Assembly (NCBI GenBank): GCA_019359375.1
Contig: JAHHHL010000001.1
Coordinates: forward strand, 281,971 to 345,970
Source of the DNA: Lyngbya sp. HA4199-MV5
GTDB lineage: Bacteria > Cyanobacteriota > Cyanobacteriia > Leptolyngbyales > Leptolyngbyaceae
Direction of reading: 5' to 3'
Length of the DNA stretch: 64,000 nucleotides
A program made the position numbers and the translations under genes. Below the pieces are notes generated by a model, which made no database searches, was not told the origin of the DNA, and saw only the letters and a program-made list of their open reading frames with translations. Position 1 is the first letter of the stretch. Each line of letters begins with the position of its first letter. Below, piece after piece: positions 43,682 through 52,459 of this stretch.

Positions 43682-44338
43682 ATGCGTTCAAACCTGACAA
43701 CTCAATCCATTGCTGACCTTCGCCAAAACTATACGCTGCAAGCACTCAATGAGGCAGACGTTGATCCTGATCCCATTAAGCAATTTCAGCAGTGGCTAGA
43801 GGAGGCGATCGCGGCTCAGCTACCCGAACCCAACGCGATGACCCTTGCGACCGCAACCCGTGAGGGCATTCCGTCTGCCCGCATTGTGCTGCTCAAAGGG
43901 CTGGACGATCGCGGCTTCGTTTTCTACACCAACTACGACAGCCGTAAAGGGCAAGAACTTGCAGACAATCCCCATGCAGCACTGGTTTTTTTGTGGACAG
44001 TGCTGGAGCGGCAGGTGCGGGTTGAAGGGCACGTTGAGAAAATTGCAGCCGTAGAAACCGATGCCTATTTTCAGAGTCGCCCCCTAGCAAGTCGGTTGGG
44101 TGCCTGGGCTTCTGAGCAAAGTCGTGTCATTCCTGATCGTGAGGTGCTGGAACAACGCTTCGCCGAGTTGAAAGCCACCTATGCAGATGAAAGCGTGCCT
44201 CGTCCCACGCATTGGGGAGGCTATCGAGTCATTCCAAAGCAAATTGAGTTTTGGCAGGGGCGCACCAGTCGTCTGCACGATCGCCTGCGCTACCGTTTGG
44301 AGCAGGGGCCGTGGCTTCTTGAGCGTCTGGCACCCTAG
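43682..44338 (+). CDS. pdxH: Pyridoxamine 5'-phosphate oxidase
   Basis: FMN enzyme that oxidises pyridoxamine/pyridoxine 5'-phosphate to PLP, the cofactor needed by several enzymes in this window. 218 residues from the ATG at 43682 (an in-frame TTG 24 bases upstream is ignored). Motifs: [35 protein letters not shown], the dimer-contact segment [18 protein letters not shown] and the C-terminal [12 protein letters not shown]. Apparently monocistronic. Confidence 0.95.
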   Translation: MRSNLTTQSIADLRQNYTLQALNEADVDPDPIKQFQQWLEEAIAAQLPEPNAMTLATATREGIPSARIVLLKGLDDRGFVFYTNYDSRKGQELADNPHAALVFLWTVLERQVRVEGHVEKIAAVETDAYFQSRPLASRLGAWASEQSRVIPDREVLEQRFAELKATYADESVPRPTHWGGYRVIPKQIEFWQGRTSRLHDRLRYRLEQGPWLLERLAP

Positions 44339-44375
44339 CGGCTGAAGATACGAACGATCGCATCAGTGTCGAGTC

Positions 44376-45530
44376 TCAGGGAACTTGACCTGGAAGGATA
44401 CCCGTCTGCCCTGAGGGTAAGCCGCCTCGCGGTGGAGGAGTACTCACACCATTGGGAGGAGTGCCTACAGGCGGGAGTGGGAGGTTGTTTGGGTCTGGAA
44501 TTGGACCGGGAGGATTCCCTCGCAAACTGGGAGGTTCTGTTAGTTTCGGAGGGGTAGAACCGATCGCGGCAGGTGGGCTGGCTAAAGGTATGTTGGTTGG
44601 AAGTGCGAGCGTAGGTGGAAACGTCGCAGGCAACGTCACGGTTGGCGGCGCTAGCAAGCGATCGACTGGCGGCGCGATCGCGCTGATATCTTCTGTCGGC
44701 TGCTCTACAGAAGTCGTAGCGGACGGTGTGGGTTGCCTGGTAGTAGAAGCCTGAGAAGCGGGTAGCACTTGATCATCGGCTGCGACATTCTCGCTGCAAG
44801 CTCCAGCCGAGGTTTGGATGTTTGCAGCCTCAGCCGTTTCCGCCCGCACTGCCGCGATCGCCGGGTCAGCTTCTGTGCGATTGCTCGCTGCCACGCACTG
44901 TAAATGCAACCCTTTGACCAACTCGCTGGTGTCATAAAACGTCTTCAGATCAAAGCGATACACCTGCGCAATCCGATTATTGGCAACCACCGCAATCTGC
45001 CCTGCTTGCAGCGTTTGCCGTTGAGAGCGATCGCGGGTTGTAATCTCAATGCCGCTCTCGGTGAGTGCCCCAACCAGTGTGACATCCGTTGCTGGTAAGT
45101 AGCGCACAAACAGCGCTGAGCCGTGGATCGCTGCAACAGCATTGGGAGTTTGAATGCGGGTTTGCCCACGATCGGGAGGCACCAAAACAAGCAGCGTCCC
45201 GTTTGATAGTTGCAGCGTGCGGGTGTCTGCCACAAAGCGCAAGAGTGCCTGCCCGCCAATTCTTGCCAGTGAGCCATCATCAAAGCGGAGTTCTGCCCGT
45301 GCAGCCTGTGCCGTTGAGAGCGAGTCACCAGGAGCTAAGGTATCGCGGACAGTTGCCGATCGTGGCGCTTGATTGAGCACGTTGAGTTCCACTGCATTCC
45401 GCAATGAGGCAATCACTGCACGCTTGAGCGGTACATTCGCTTGAGCGGTCGTAGAGAGCAGCGAAATCACACTGCCAAGGCTAAGCGTTGTCAATAAAGC
45501 AAGGCGAAGAAGCCGATAGCCGTTAACCAT
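44376..45530 (-). CDS. FecR-domain secreted protein
   Basis: 384 residues. Signal peptide at residues 1-32 with a probable cleavage after AQA (LLSTTAQANVPL). Residues ~55-165 are a FecR domain: RSATVRDTLAPGDSLSTAQA, ARIGGQALLRF, and AIHGSALFVRYL. The last ~130 residues are Pro/Thr/Gly-rich and probably disordered. Here no TonB receptor or ECF sigma factor is adjacent, so the classical iron-signalling role is not supported; cyanobacterial FecR-domain proteins of this shape are periplasmic or cell-surface with unknown roles. Confidence 0.8.
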   Translation of the reverse strand: MVNGYRLLRLALLTTLSLGSVISLLSTTAQANVPLKRAVIASLRNAVELNVLNQAPRSATVRDTLAPGDSLSTAQAARAELRFDDGSLARIGGQALLRFVADTRTLQLSNGTLLVLVPPDRGQTRIQTPNAVAAIHGSALFVRYLPATDVTLVGALTESGIEITTRDRSQRQTLQAGQIAVVANNRIAQVYRFDLKTFYDTSELVKGLHLQCVAASNRTEADPAIAAVRAETAEAANIQTSAGACSENVAADDQVLPASQASTTRQPTPSATTSVEQPTEDISAIAPPVDRLLAPPTVTLPATFPPTLALPTNIPLASPPAAIGSTPPKLTEPPSLRGNPPGPIPDPNNLPLPPVGTPPNGVSTPPPRGGLPSGQTGILPGQVP

Positions 45531-45957
45531 GACATCCTTTGATCAAACTCTCTAGCGAAACGTGAGCATCATGCCATTCAACCCAAGTCATGAACTGGCA
45601 CACATGCTTCTCATCACAACTGAACGATCGAAGCAAGGCTCGAAACGACACGTCAAGAAGACAACGCTCTTTGCCCTCTTTTGCGATCATCTAAGTTGCG
45701 ATCGTCTAAGTCAATGCACCCAAAAAGCAGAAACTTCAATGATGTCTATTTTGTAAAATACTCACACCAGTCCTGTGAAAGTGCGATGGCACCATGAAAG
45801 AGATATTGCTTTGTTAAGGCGATCATACTGTAGTGGTATGGCATGAGTCCCGGCTTCCGAGCCAGTCTTAGTCACACCCTCACATTTCACAGTTGCAACC
45901 TTTACACCCTCAGCAGAAGGATGCGCCATCACGATGAGCTTAACCAGACTGGCGCTC
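45531..45957. other. 427-bp intergenic region, no convincing gene
   Basis: Between the FecR gene and the DUF2854 gene. A minus-strand frame at 45762-45971 encodes up to 69 residues (with VKVATVKCEGVTKTG), but it has no ribosome binding site or family and overlaps the end of the DUF2854 gene, so I leave it out. GCGATCATCTAAGTTGCGAT and GCGATCGTCTAAG form a short direct repeat near 45682-45714. Confidence 0.5.
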
Positions 45958-46506
45958 CTAAGGAAGAGCAATCAGGGCAACATCTACTCGCTGGTCGCCT
46001 GCTGGAGTGACGATCGCTTTCACACCAGGACCAAAAAAGCTTGCGATTTTGTCCTGCTTTTCCTGCCACACCTCAAGGGGAATCAAAGGCGACTCAAATT
46101 CCAGCACCAGGGTGTACGCGCCCTCTGTTTCCACTTCCTGTACGCCGATTAGCGTCGGGCATTCTTCATCTGTGGGGCTTAAGCCAAGATGGCTGAGAGA
46201 GCTATCCAGATGCGCGCGTTGACCATAGCGGTAGCGGGTCACATCCTTACGAATCTGATTTTGGGTTGAAGTTGCTTGCTGCTCTCGAAGGGCAATTACA
46301 TCCGGTGCCGTTGGCTGCATTAGGGGCACTGGCTCCAATTCAGAGGCTTTGAGCGCCAGCCCTATCAATAAAAGGGGAATGCCATAAAAGAAGCCAACCA
46401 GGTTCAGCGTTGCGTTATCGGTAATAAAGTACGCCCAAAAGCCAACGAGGGTAAGAAGACCACCGACGCTAAGACCCAGCGTGCCTAGAGAAATTCGACG
46501 TAACAT
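45958..46506 (-). CDS. DUF2854 domain protein
   Basis: 182 residues. Two transmembrane helices (about 8-28 and 34-52, LNLVGFFYGIPLLLIGLALK), then a cytoplasmic domain with RKDVTRYRYGQRAHLDSSLS and DEECPTLIGVQE, typical of DUF2854, a family shared by cyanobacteria and chloroplasts. Function unknown. The plant homologues are plastid membrane proteins, which suggests a thylakoid or envelope location. Confidence 0.85.
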   Translation of the reverse strand: MLRRISLGTLGLSVGGLLTLVGFWAYFITDNATLNLVGFFYGIPLLLIGLALKASELEPVPLMQPTAPDVIALREQQATSTQNQIRKDVTRYRYGQRAHLDSSLSHLGLSPTDEECPTLIGVQEVETEGAYTLVLEFESPLIPLEVWQEKQDKIASFFGPGVKAIVTPAGDQRVDVALIALP

Positions 46507-46900
46507 AGAGGTAAAGGTCTGGGAGGTAAAGGTCTGGCAGATTCGTAGAGATTTATTCTACGCTTATTATCCTTCTCTTAGGGCATTCGTGACGGTGAGC
46601 GGGAATCAATACAGTCTGGGATCGATGCTCTCGCTAGACAGGAGATTGGGAGTGCGATCGTCACGTTAGAGGCGTTTTCACGGGAGGTGCGATCGTGGCG
46701 CAAAGGTGCAGGCATCAGTGCAAGTCGGTACAGGGTTGCTGCCGTTTGACAACACGAAGGCAATCAGGTTAGTTGAATGGTATGCACCTCTATCAGCACA
46801 GTGTTGGCTTAAATAACAGTGCTGGCTTAAATAAAGGTCTAGCGTTGCGCCATCAAGTGCCAACCATCGCGTTGTGTTCGCTCGTTTTGTTCTCTTCATT
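46507..46900. repeat. Small tandem duplications upstream of the gene at 46931
   Basis: AGGTAAAGGTCTGG occurs twice in a row at about 46510-46537, and a 19-base unit containing TGGCTTAAATAACAGTG occurs twice at about 46797-46834. These are recent-looking duplications in otherwise unremarkable intergenic DNA. Confidence 0.7.
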
Positions 46901-46930
46901 TGGGCGCTTTTATGTCTGAGGATGGCTTTT

Positions 46931-47188
46931 ATGTCTGAGGATGAAGATCGACGGTCTGCTGAGAAAGAGTCATTGCTAGAGCAAATCAACGCGCTGAAAC
47001 GAGAGGATGAGACGCTCAACAACATTCTGGCTGTGGATGTATGGGCGTTGGCTAAAACAATGGATGAGTTTCAACCGGGCTTCTGGTCGGCGTTTATGAA
47101 AAACCGCGATCAGGCACTTAAACGCTTTATTGACGAAGTTGTGCGGAGTAAACCTGTGAACGTCAAACGTCCTCCCTATTTGCGTTAA
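46931..47188 (+). CDS. Small conserved hypothetical protein
   Basis: 85 residues from the ATG at 46931, preceded by GAGG at a usable distance; earlier in-frame ATGs exist at 46874 and 46922. Residues 1-30 are a charged coiled coil (SEDEDRRSAEKESLLEQINA); then LDVWALAKTMDEFQPGFWSA-like sequence and a basic C-terminus. A direct repeat TTTTATGTCTGAGGATG spans the start region (46911-46945), so one ATG context is duplicated. Family not identified. Confidence 0.6.
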   Translation: MSEDEDRRSAEKESLLEQINALKREDETLNNILAVDVWALAKTMDEFQPGFWSAFMKNRDQALKRFIDEVVRSKPVNVKRPPYLR

Positions 47189-47359
47189 GTGAGCGCCTAA
47201 TCGAGGGTTGCTGGTCGCTAAAATCTAACCAAAGACTGATGAAGGCTCGATCGTGCAAAAAGACGTTCGGTTTAACGAAAAGAAGCTTTACAATAAAGCC
47301 TGATCAGCAAAAAGCTTGGACGACCACGCAAGCTCACACTCGACAAAGGAGCGCCAACA

Positions 47360-47533
47360 ATGAACCCTGACACTCTTCAAGAGCGCATTGCCCTGATTCA
47401 AGGTAAACGTGAAGCGTTGGTGCGATTGTTGGAGCAGCCAGATTTGGGCACGCTCAGAATTGATGTGAACCAGGCGATCGAAGAGATTGATGACCTGCTG
47501 GACGAATTTAAGCAGACGTTTCCAGACGTTTAA
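47360..47533 (+). CDS. 57-residue conserved small coiled-coil protein
   Basis: Starts MNPDTLQERIALIQGKREAL and ends FKQTFPDV. AAGGAG lies eight bases upstream of the ATG. The protein is one or two helices with heptad spacing of Leu/Ile and conserved-looking QPDLGTLRIDVNQAIEEIDD. I believe homologues of this length are found across cyanobacteria, but I cannot name a function. A frame on the opposite strand here is rejected as a shadow. Confidence 0.75.
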   Translation: MNPDTLQERIALIQGKREALVRLLEQPDLGTLRIDVNQAIEEIDDLLDEFKQTFPDV

Positions 47534-47658
47534 TTGCCTTGAGGTTGCGGGGCTGAACATTAGCTGAACATTAACCGAACCGTTAATGCTTTGAAGTCTT
47601 TTGCCTGAGTCAGCACGATCGCGATCGCAGAAAAATGACACAAATGAGCGATCGTGTA

Positions 47659-47782
47659 GAGGCTGTCATTAATGATGACCACACGTCAATTCCAACAAAA
47701 ACTCCAGCCCCTAGCCTGGTGTGTTAGGGCGGCGTGATCAGGCTGATACCACAAGGTTTGGGAACTAATTGATGACGCGCCC
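47659..47782 (+). mobile_element. 124-bp miniature inverted-repeat element, copy D
   Basis: Flanked by TA at 47657-47658 and 47783-47784. Left end GAGGCTGTCATTAATGATGA and right end TAATTGATGACGCGCCC. More diverged than A-C, so probably older. Its right-hand TA forms part of the stop codon of the receiver gene on the minus strand. Confidence 0.87.
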
Positions 47783-48180
47783 TAATCCCGCACTGCTTGT
47801 TGTCCGAGATGTCTGACCATTGCAATCAGGTCTAACGTTGCCGTGTCTTTTTTGCAGAAAGCATCGATTTTTGCCGTTTGAATCATCACCTCTGTTTGCG
47901 GATCGTCCAACGAAGAGTAGGCGAGAATTTGAATCTTCGGATTGGTGCTTTTGATTTGGGTGGAGGCGCTTAAACCATCCAGCACGGGCATTTGGAGATC
48001 CAGAATAATCACATCTGGGTGCTGCTGATGCACCAAATCGATCGCCTCCTGCCCGTTGCTTGCTAAACCAACCAGCTCAAAATCTGCCTGACTCCGAAGA
48101 GCCAAACTCAAGCTGAGCCGGGTGAGCTCATGGTCATCGACAATCAGGACACGAATGGCAGATTCATCACAAGTCAACAT
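47782..48180 (-). CDS. Stand-alone response regulator receiver protein
   Basis: 132 residues from the ATG at 48178-48180, preceded by AGGG; an ATG at 48204 would add eight. Complete receiver domain: VLIVDDHELTRLS with the acidic pair D15/D16 (approximately), phospho-acceptor D61 in VIILDLQMPVLDG, Ser/Thr switch region (AYSSLDD) and Lys 110-111 in FCKKDT. It resembles the receiver of NarL-type regulators, but there is no output domain. The stop codon TAG is made by the TA of miniature element copy D, so the C-terminus (GQQAVRD) was set by that insertion. DNA beyond the element does not encode an HTH domain in frame. Confidence 0.88.
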   Translation of the reverse strand: MLTCDESAIRVLIVDDHELTRLSLSLALRSQADFELVGLASNGQEAIDLVHQQHPDVIILDLQMPVLDGLSASTQIKSTNPKIQILAYSSLDDPQTEVMIQTAKIDAFCKKDTATLDLIAMVRHLGQQAVRD

Positions 48181-48204
48181 CCTAACCCTGGCATCACTAA
48201 ACAT

Positions 48205-48622
48205 TGTTTCTGTATGCTTCAGTTTAGTATTAGCGAATACGTATTGCCTCTACCATCCGAGTTAACCATGCGCGATTCTGGAATAAGCTTCAAACCATAA
48301 TTCTCATAGCGCCCCGCGTCTACATACAGCAATTTTCAATCAAGTGAAGTATAGATCCACGCAGGGGGGCAAGGAGTCAAGGGAGTAAGGTGTACCTCAG
48401 CAAATTGGAAAACGCTGTAACGCTCTGTCTCTACACAATTTGTCTCTACACAATTTGTCTCTACACAAAGCGATAGAACATCAAGCGGTAGAACCGACGC
48501 GTTGATTAGCTCCTGGTTAAATGAGCGTTTTGGTTGAACAAGTTTTTAGCTGAGCACGCGGGTCAAATGCTATCGAGGCACAGTAGCGGGTAGCTTCAAG
48601 GGTTAATGAGCGAGAAGCCAAT
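48205..48622. other. 418-bp intergenic region with a 15-bp triple repeat
   Basis: Contains GTCTCTACACAATTT repeated at 48427-48441 and 48442-48456, and a third partial copy at 48457-48470. Otherwise no gene, hairpin or RNA recognised. It separates the receiver gene from the sigma factor gene, both on the minus strand. Confidence 0.7.
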
Positions 48623-49624
48623 TTAACGAATCCAATCCTTAAGCAAAGCTTGACGACGTGGATGGCGAAGCTTACGCATGGCTTTTGCCTGAATTTGGCG
48701 TACCCGTTCCCGTGAAAGATGATAGAGTTCACCGATTTCGGTCAGAGTATAGTGTTGTCCGTCTTCCAACCCAAAGCGCAAGCGGATGATGTCTCGCTCA
48801 CGATCGCTGAGGTGATCCAACACAGAATTGAGGCGATCGCACAACAGTTTGTGATCCAAACAATCGTTGGGCGCGATATTGTCAGCATCTTCAATGAGTT
48901 GCATCAGTTCGGTATCTTCTTCTCGCCCAACCCAGGCATGGAGCGACAGGGTGCCCTGGCTGACATCCAGGACTTGCTCTAGCTTGTCCTCATCAATTTC
49001 GAGGGCGGCGGCAAGTTCAGCTTTCGTAGGCTTGCGTCCGAGTGCTTGAGACAGGGTTTGGCGCGCTTTACGCACTTGATTGAGCTTTTCGACCATGTGA
49101 ACGGGGAGCCGCACGGTACGAGACTGCGAGGCGATCGCGCGTGTAATGCCCTGCCGAATCCACCAGTAAGCATAGGTTGAGAACTTGTAGCCGCGCTCGT
49201 AGTCAAACTTTTCGGCAGCCCGCATCAACCCCATTGCACCTTCCTGGATTAAATCGAGGAACGGCACGCCCCGGTTGAGATATTTTTTGGCAATGGAGAC
49301 AACCAGTCGTAAGTTTGCGCGTACCAACTTCCGTTTTGCCTGCTCACCCCGATCGCCTCCTTTCACAATTTCGCGCGCCAGCTCAATTTCTTGTGCTTGA
49401 GTCAGCAGAGGGTAGCGTGCCATTTCGCGCAGAAATAACCCGACCGAATCATCGGTAAGACCAAGACGTTCAGCTTTGGTTGGCTTGTACGGAACCTTCT
49501 CTGGAACTGGATCGTCCGGATCTAGCTCTTCAATTTCGGTGAGATCGATCGCAAAGTCGAGTTCAGCAATCTCTGATTCAGCGGAATCAGTTTCAATCGG
49601 ATCGGGAGACAATTTAGCAGTCAT
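48623..49624 (-). CDS. RNA polymerase sigma factor, RpoD/SigA family (group 2)
   Basis: 333 residues. Region 1.2 starts with [20 protein letters not shown], region 2 is complete ([40 protein letters not shown], with the -10 recognition helix), region 3 follows ([20 protein letters not shown]) and region 4 has the [22 protein letters not shown]. It lacks the long region 1.1 of the primary SigA and so is a group-2 factor of the SigB/C/D/E type, used in light, nitrogen, carbon and stress responses. An acidic 40-residue N-terminus ([20 protein letters not shown]) is present. Which paralogue it is cannot be fixed without comparison. Confidence 0.93.
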   Translation of the reverse strand: MTAKLSPDPIETDSAESEIAELDFAIDLTEIEELDPDDPVPEKVPYKPTKAERLGLTDDSVGLFLREMARYPLLTQAQEIELAREIVKGGDRGEQAKRKLVRANLRLVVSIAKKYLNRGVPFLDLIQEGAMGLMRAAEKFDYERGYKFSTYAYWWIRQGITRAIASQSRTVRLPVHMVEKLNQVRKARQTLSQALGRKPTKAELAAALEIDEDKLEQVLDVSQGTLSLHAWVGREEDTELMQLIEDADNIAPNDCLDHKLLCDRLNSVLDHLSDRERDIIRLRFGLEDGQHYTLTEIGELYHLSRERVRQIQAKAMRKLRHPRRQALLKDWIR

Positions 49625-50075
49625 ACACGCTCGAATAAAGCTCTCAGAAATGGATGTAAAATTGCCTCCAACTTTAACAAAGAATTTGAAAAACGCTCAC
49701 TTTTTTTGAAAAAACTTTCTAAATTTTTGTGTTGGGGCTGTAGCAACCAATCCTGGACAATAGCAACTCCTTCATTTTTTGTCCATCTTATTGGCTGTAA
49801 TGTACAATTTTGGGTTTCATTCACCTGCGATCGAGCGTCGGCGATCAGCTTTTCTTATGGACTCGGCGATTTTTTTCAATAATTAGCTTCTTAGCTGATC
49901 GAACACGGTGAAGAGGAGTCTAAAAATGAAAACCCTATTGCCTTTACAGTTCGTTACTCAAACGCTAGCCTCGACTGGCTGCTGATCGTCTACCTTTGAG
50001 TCTTTAGTTCGCTGCCGACTTCTCTCCGTCTTCGTCAAAAATTTGGTCATCGATCACAGTCACCTAAAATTTCTG
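49625..50075. other. 450-bp intergenic region upstream of the sigma factor
   Basis: Divergent promoter region, A/T-rich from 49660 to 49900. It has a short frame ATGAAAACCC at 49926 (19 codons) behind AGAGGAG, which could be a leader peptide but is too short to support. No hairpin stands out. Confidence 0.4.
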
Positions 50076-50507
50076 ATGCCACGGTTGCACCCTGAAAGAT
50101 CCTGGTTTTTAAACTATCGGCTGGTGCTGTTAGTCAGCATGAGCATCCTTGTGCCGATCGGATACGTCATTCGCTTCGCTCCGAACCCAACCTTTGCCTG
50201 GTTAAATGACGCGATCGGCAGCCTTGCTTACGAAATTTTTTGGGTTTTACTCGTGGCTTTCCTCTCACCCCGCACATCCCTACGCACGATCGCCCTTGGG
50301 GTTTGTCTGGCAACTTGTGCCTTAGAGTGGCTTCAGCTCTGGCATTCACCGTTTTTAGAGGCAGCACGCGCTACTTTAGCAGGACGGCTCGTTTTGGGCA
50401 ATACCTTTAGCTGGTTTGATTTTCCACCTTACGTTGTAGGAAGTGGCTTAGGCTGGCTGTGGGCGCGATCGGCGCGAAGGCTGGCAGGAGTAGGGAGTAG
50501 GGAGTAG
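50076..50507 (+). CDS. DUF2809 membrane protein
   Basis: 143 residues from the ATG at 50076 (a TTG 33 bases upstream is possible). Four transmembrane helices, with LNDAIGSLAYEIFWVLLVAF, ALEWLQLWHSPFLEAARATL and NTFSWFDFPPYVVGSGLGW, the last two containing the conserved polar motifs of DUF2809. The family is widespread in bacteria and its function unknown; the Glu-Trp-Leu-Gln and Asp residues in membrane context hint at ligand binding. The last residues (LAGVGSRE) are already encoded by the beginning of an STRR array, so the array trims or extends the C-terminus. Confidence 0.82.
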   Translation: MPRLHPERSWFLNYRLVLLVSMSILVPIGYVIRFAPNPTFAWLNDAIGSLAYEIFWVLLVAFLSPRTSLRTIALGVCLATCALEWLQLWHSPFLEAARATLAGRLVLGNTFSWFDFPPYVVGSGLGWLWARSARRLAGVGSRE

Positions 50508-50725
50508 GGAGTAGGGAGTGGGAGCAATCATGAGTGATCTGTTTTCTGCTTCGAGTCATGCCACGTTCATACACTGGCGATCGTTCAATGTTGGTAACTG
50601 CTCCAATGGTCGCCACCTGTTCAAACCTTTTAGCCTTTATCCTTCATCCCTCATCCCTCATCCCTCACCCCTTGCCTCCCCTTCTGCCCTCTGCCTCCTG
50701 CCTTCTGCCTTAAACTATGAACTGA
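50492..50725. repeat. STRR minisatellite array
   Basis: GGAGTAGGGAGTAGGGAGTA units at 50492-50520, and after an interruption of about 110 bases CATCCCTCATCCCTCATCCC and CTGCCCTCTGCCTCCTGCCT units at 50640-50725. It overlaps the 3' end of the DUF2809 gene. Confidence 0.8.
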
Positions 50726-50780
50726 GCCTCACTCGCAGAATTGCGATCGCACACCACTTAAATGGACTTGGAGCAACGTT

Positions 50781-51890
50781 ATGGATGTCAAAGCTGCTGT
50801 TGCCTTAGAAGCAGGCAAACCGCTCAGTATTGAAACCGTGCAGCTTGAAGAACCCAGGGCAGGCGAAGTGCTAGTGGAAATTAAAGCGACAGGCGTTTGT
50901 CATACGGATGCCTATACGCTTTCTGGAAATGACCCTGAGGGGCTGTTTCCTGCCATTCTGGGGCATGAGGGCGCGGGTGTGGTGGCGGAAGTCGGCGCAG
51001 GAGTAACATCGCTTAAACCGGGCGATCACGTTATTCCCCTCTACACGCCCGAATGTCGCCAGTGTGCATACTGTTTGAGCCAGAAAACCAATCTGTGTCA
51101 GGCGATTCGATCGACTCAAGGGCGAGGAGTGATGCCAGATGGGAGCAGTCGGTTTTCTTTTAACGGCAAACCGCTCTATCACTATATGGGCACGTCCACC
51201 TTTGCCAATTACACCGTGCTGCCCGAAATTGCCGTTGCCAAAATCCGTGACGATGCCCCGTTTGAAAAGGTCTGCTATATCGGCTGCGGTGTGACGACTG
51301 GGATTGGTGCAGTCATCAATACCGCAAAGGTCGAGCCAGGGGCGAATGTTGTGGTCTTTGGTCTGGGTGGCATTGGTCTCAACGTCATTCAAGGTGCCCG
51401 CATGGTGGGCGCAAATATGATTGTGGGCGTAGACCTGAACCCCAAAAAGACGGCATTGGCAGAAAAGCTGGGCATGACGCACTTTGTAAACCCCAGTGAG
51501 GTTGAGGGCGATCTGGTCGCACACTTAGTTGAACTGACGAAAGGGGGAGCGGACTATAGCTTTGAATGCATCGGTAATGTCAAGGTGATGCGACAGGCGC
51601 TGGAATGCTGTCACAAGGGCTGGGGCGTGAGTGTCATCATTGGTGTAGCGGGAGCGGGGCAGGAAATTAGTACCCGACCGTTTCAACTGGTGACGGGGCG
51701 CGTCTGGAAGGGCAGTGCGTTTGGGGGTGCAAGAGGTCGCACTGATGTACCCAAAATTGTGGATTGGTATATGGATGGCAAGATCAATATTGATGATTTG
51801 ATCACAAATGTCATGCCCGTCGATCGCATCAACGAAGCCTTTGACCTCATGCACAACGGCGAAGGCATCCGAACAGTCATTACCTTCTAA
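50781..51890 (+). CDS. S-(hydroxymethyl)glutathione dehydrogenase / class III alcohol dehydrogenase
   Basis: 369 residues. Zinc MDR enzyme that oxidises the glutathione adduct of formaldehyde and reduces S-nitrosoglutathione, using NAD. Catalytic zinc ligands in [17 protein letters not shown] and GHEGAGVV, structural zinc loop [15 protein letters not shown] (three of the four Cys shown), NAD loop [15 protein letters not shown], and the class III ending [16 protein letters not shown]. Likely a housekeeping detoxification enzyme. A Uma2 gene follows 11 bases later and may be cotranscribed, without functional link known. Confidence 0.94.
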   Translation: MDVKAAVALEAGKPLSIETVQLEEPRAGEVLVEIKATGVCHTDAYTLSGNDPEGLFPAILGHEGAGVVAEVGAGVTSLKPGDHVIPLYTPECRQCAYCLSQKTNLCQAIRSTQGRGVMPDGSSRFSFNGKPLYHYMGTSTFANYTVLPEIAVAKIRDDAPFEKVCYIGCGVTTGIGAVINTAKVEPGANVVVFGLGGIGLNVIQGARMVGANMIVGVDLNPKKTALAEKLGMTHFVNPSEVEGDLVAHLVELTKGGADYSFECIGNVKVMRQALECCHKGWGVSVIIGVAGAGQEISTRPFQLVTGRVWKGSAFGGARGRTDVPKIVDWYMDGKINIDDLITNVMPVDRINEAFDLMHNGEGIRTVITF

Positions 51891-51901
51891 GGAGTGAACC
51901 T

Positions 51902-52459
51902 ATGACGATCGCAGCACCCAAACTAACGTTGCAGGCATTCTTGCAATTGCCTTACATCGAGGAGTCACCCGCCTGGGAATACATCAATGGAGAGGGAGTG
52001 CAAAAGCCGATGGGGGGTGGTAAACATAGCCTCTTGCAGAAAGGCTTAATTGCTGCGATCGATCAGGCAAATACGCGCTACGAAGCCTTTCCAGAGTTGC
52101 GCTGCACCATTGGCAACCGTTCTATCGTGCCCGACGTGGTGGTGATGGATAAGAGCCAACTACCACTGGATGAAAGCGGCGATATCAGCAGCGCTGGCAT
52201 TGAGTTTGCGCCGCCCTGGGTGATTGAAATTTTGTCTCCGGCTCAAAGTCAAACCAAAGTCACTGGCAACATTCTCCACTGTTTGCGACACGGCACCCAA
52301 TTGGGTTGGCTGCTTGATCCCCATGAGCGATCGGTTCTGGTTTACCAGCCCGATCGCTTACCAGATTTGCTTTTTGGCAGCGATCGGTTGCCTGCGTTAG
52401 ATGGAGTAGCTTTGCCGTTATCTGTTGAGACAGGGTATGGCTGGTTACGACGAGACTAG
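51902..52459 (+). CDS. Uma2-family (DUF820) putative endonuclease
   Basis: 185 residues. PD-(D/E)xK-like fold typical of the very numerous cyanobacterial Uma2 proteins: WEYINGEGVQKPMGGGKHSL, RCTIGNRSIVPDVVVMDKSQ (metal-binding Asp of the family) and PPWVIEILSPAQSQTKV (Glu-x-Leu-Ser-Pro motif). AAGGAG precedes the ATG closely. Despite the nuclease-like fold, the function of this family is unproven. The stop codon overlaps the stop of the convergent gene. Confidence 0.88.
   Translation: MTIAAPKLTLQAFLQLPYIEESPAWEYINGEGVQKPMGGGKHSLLQKGLIAAIDQANTRYEAFPELRCTIGNRSIVPDVVVMDKSQLPLDESGDISSAGIEFAPPWVIEILSPAQSQTKVTGNILHCLRHGTQLGWLLDPHERSVLVYQPDRLPDLLFGSDRLPALDGVALPLSVETGYGWLRRD

Noticed and set aside
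47288..47641. Minus-strand reading frame of 117 codons
   Set aside because: It is antisense to the 57-residue gene at 47360, which has a good ribosome binding site and conserved-looking coiled coil.
47535..47657. Lost HTH output domain of the receiver protein beyond the miniature element
   Set aside because: Joining the flanks gives about 34 codons without HTH features and then a stop, so domain loss by this insertion is not supported.
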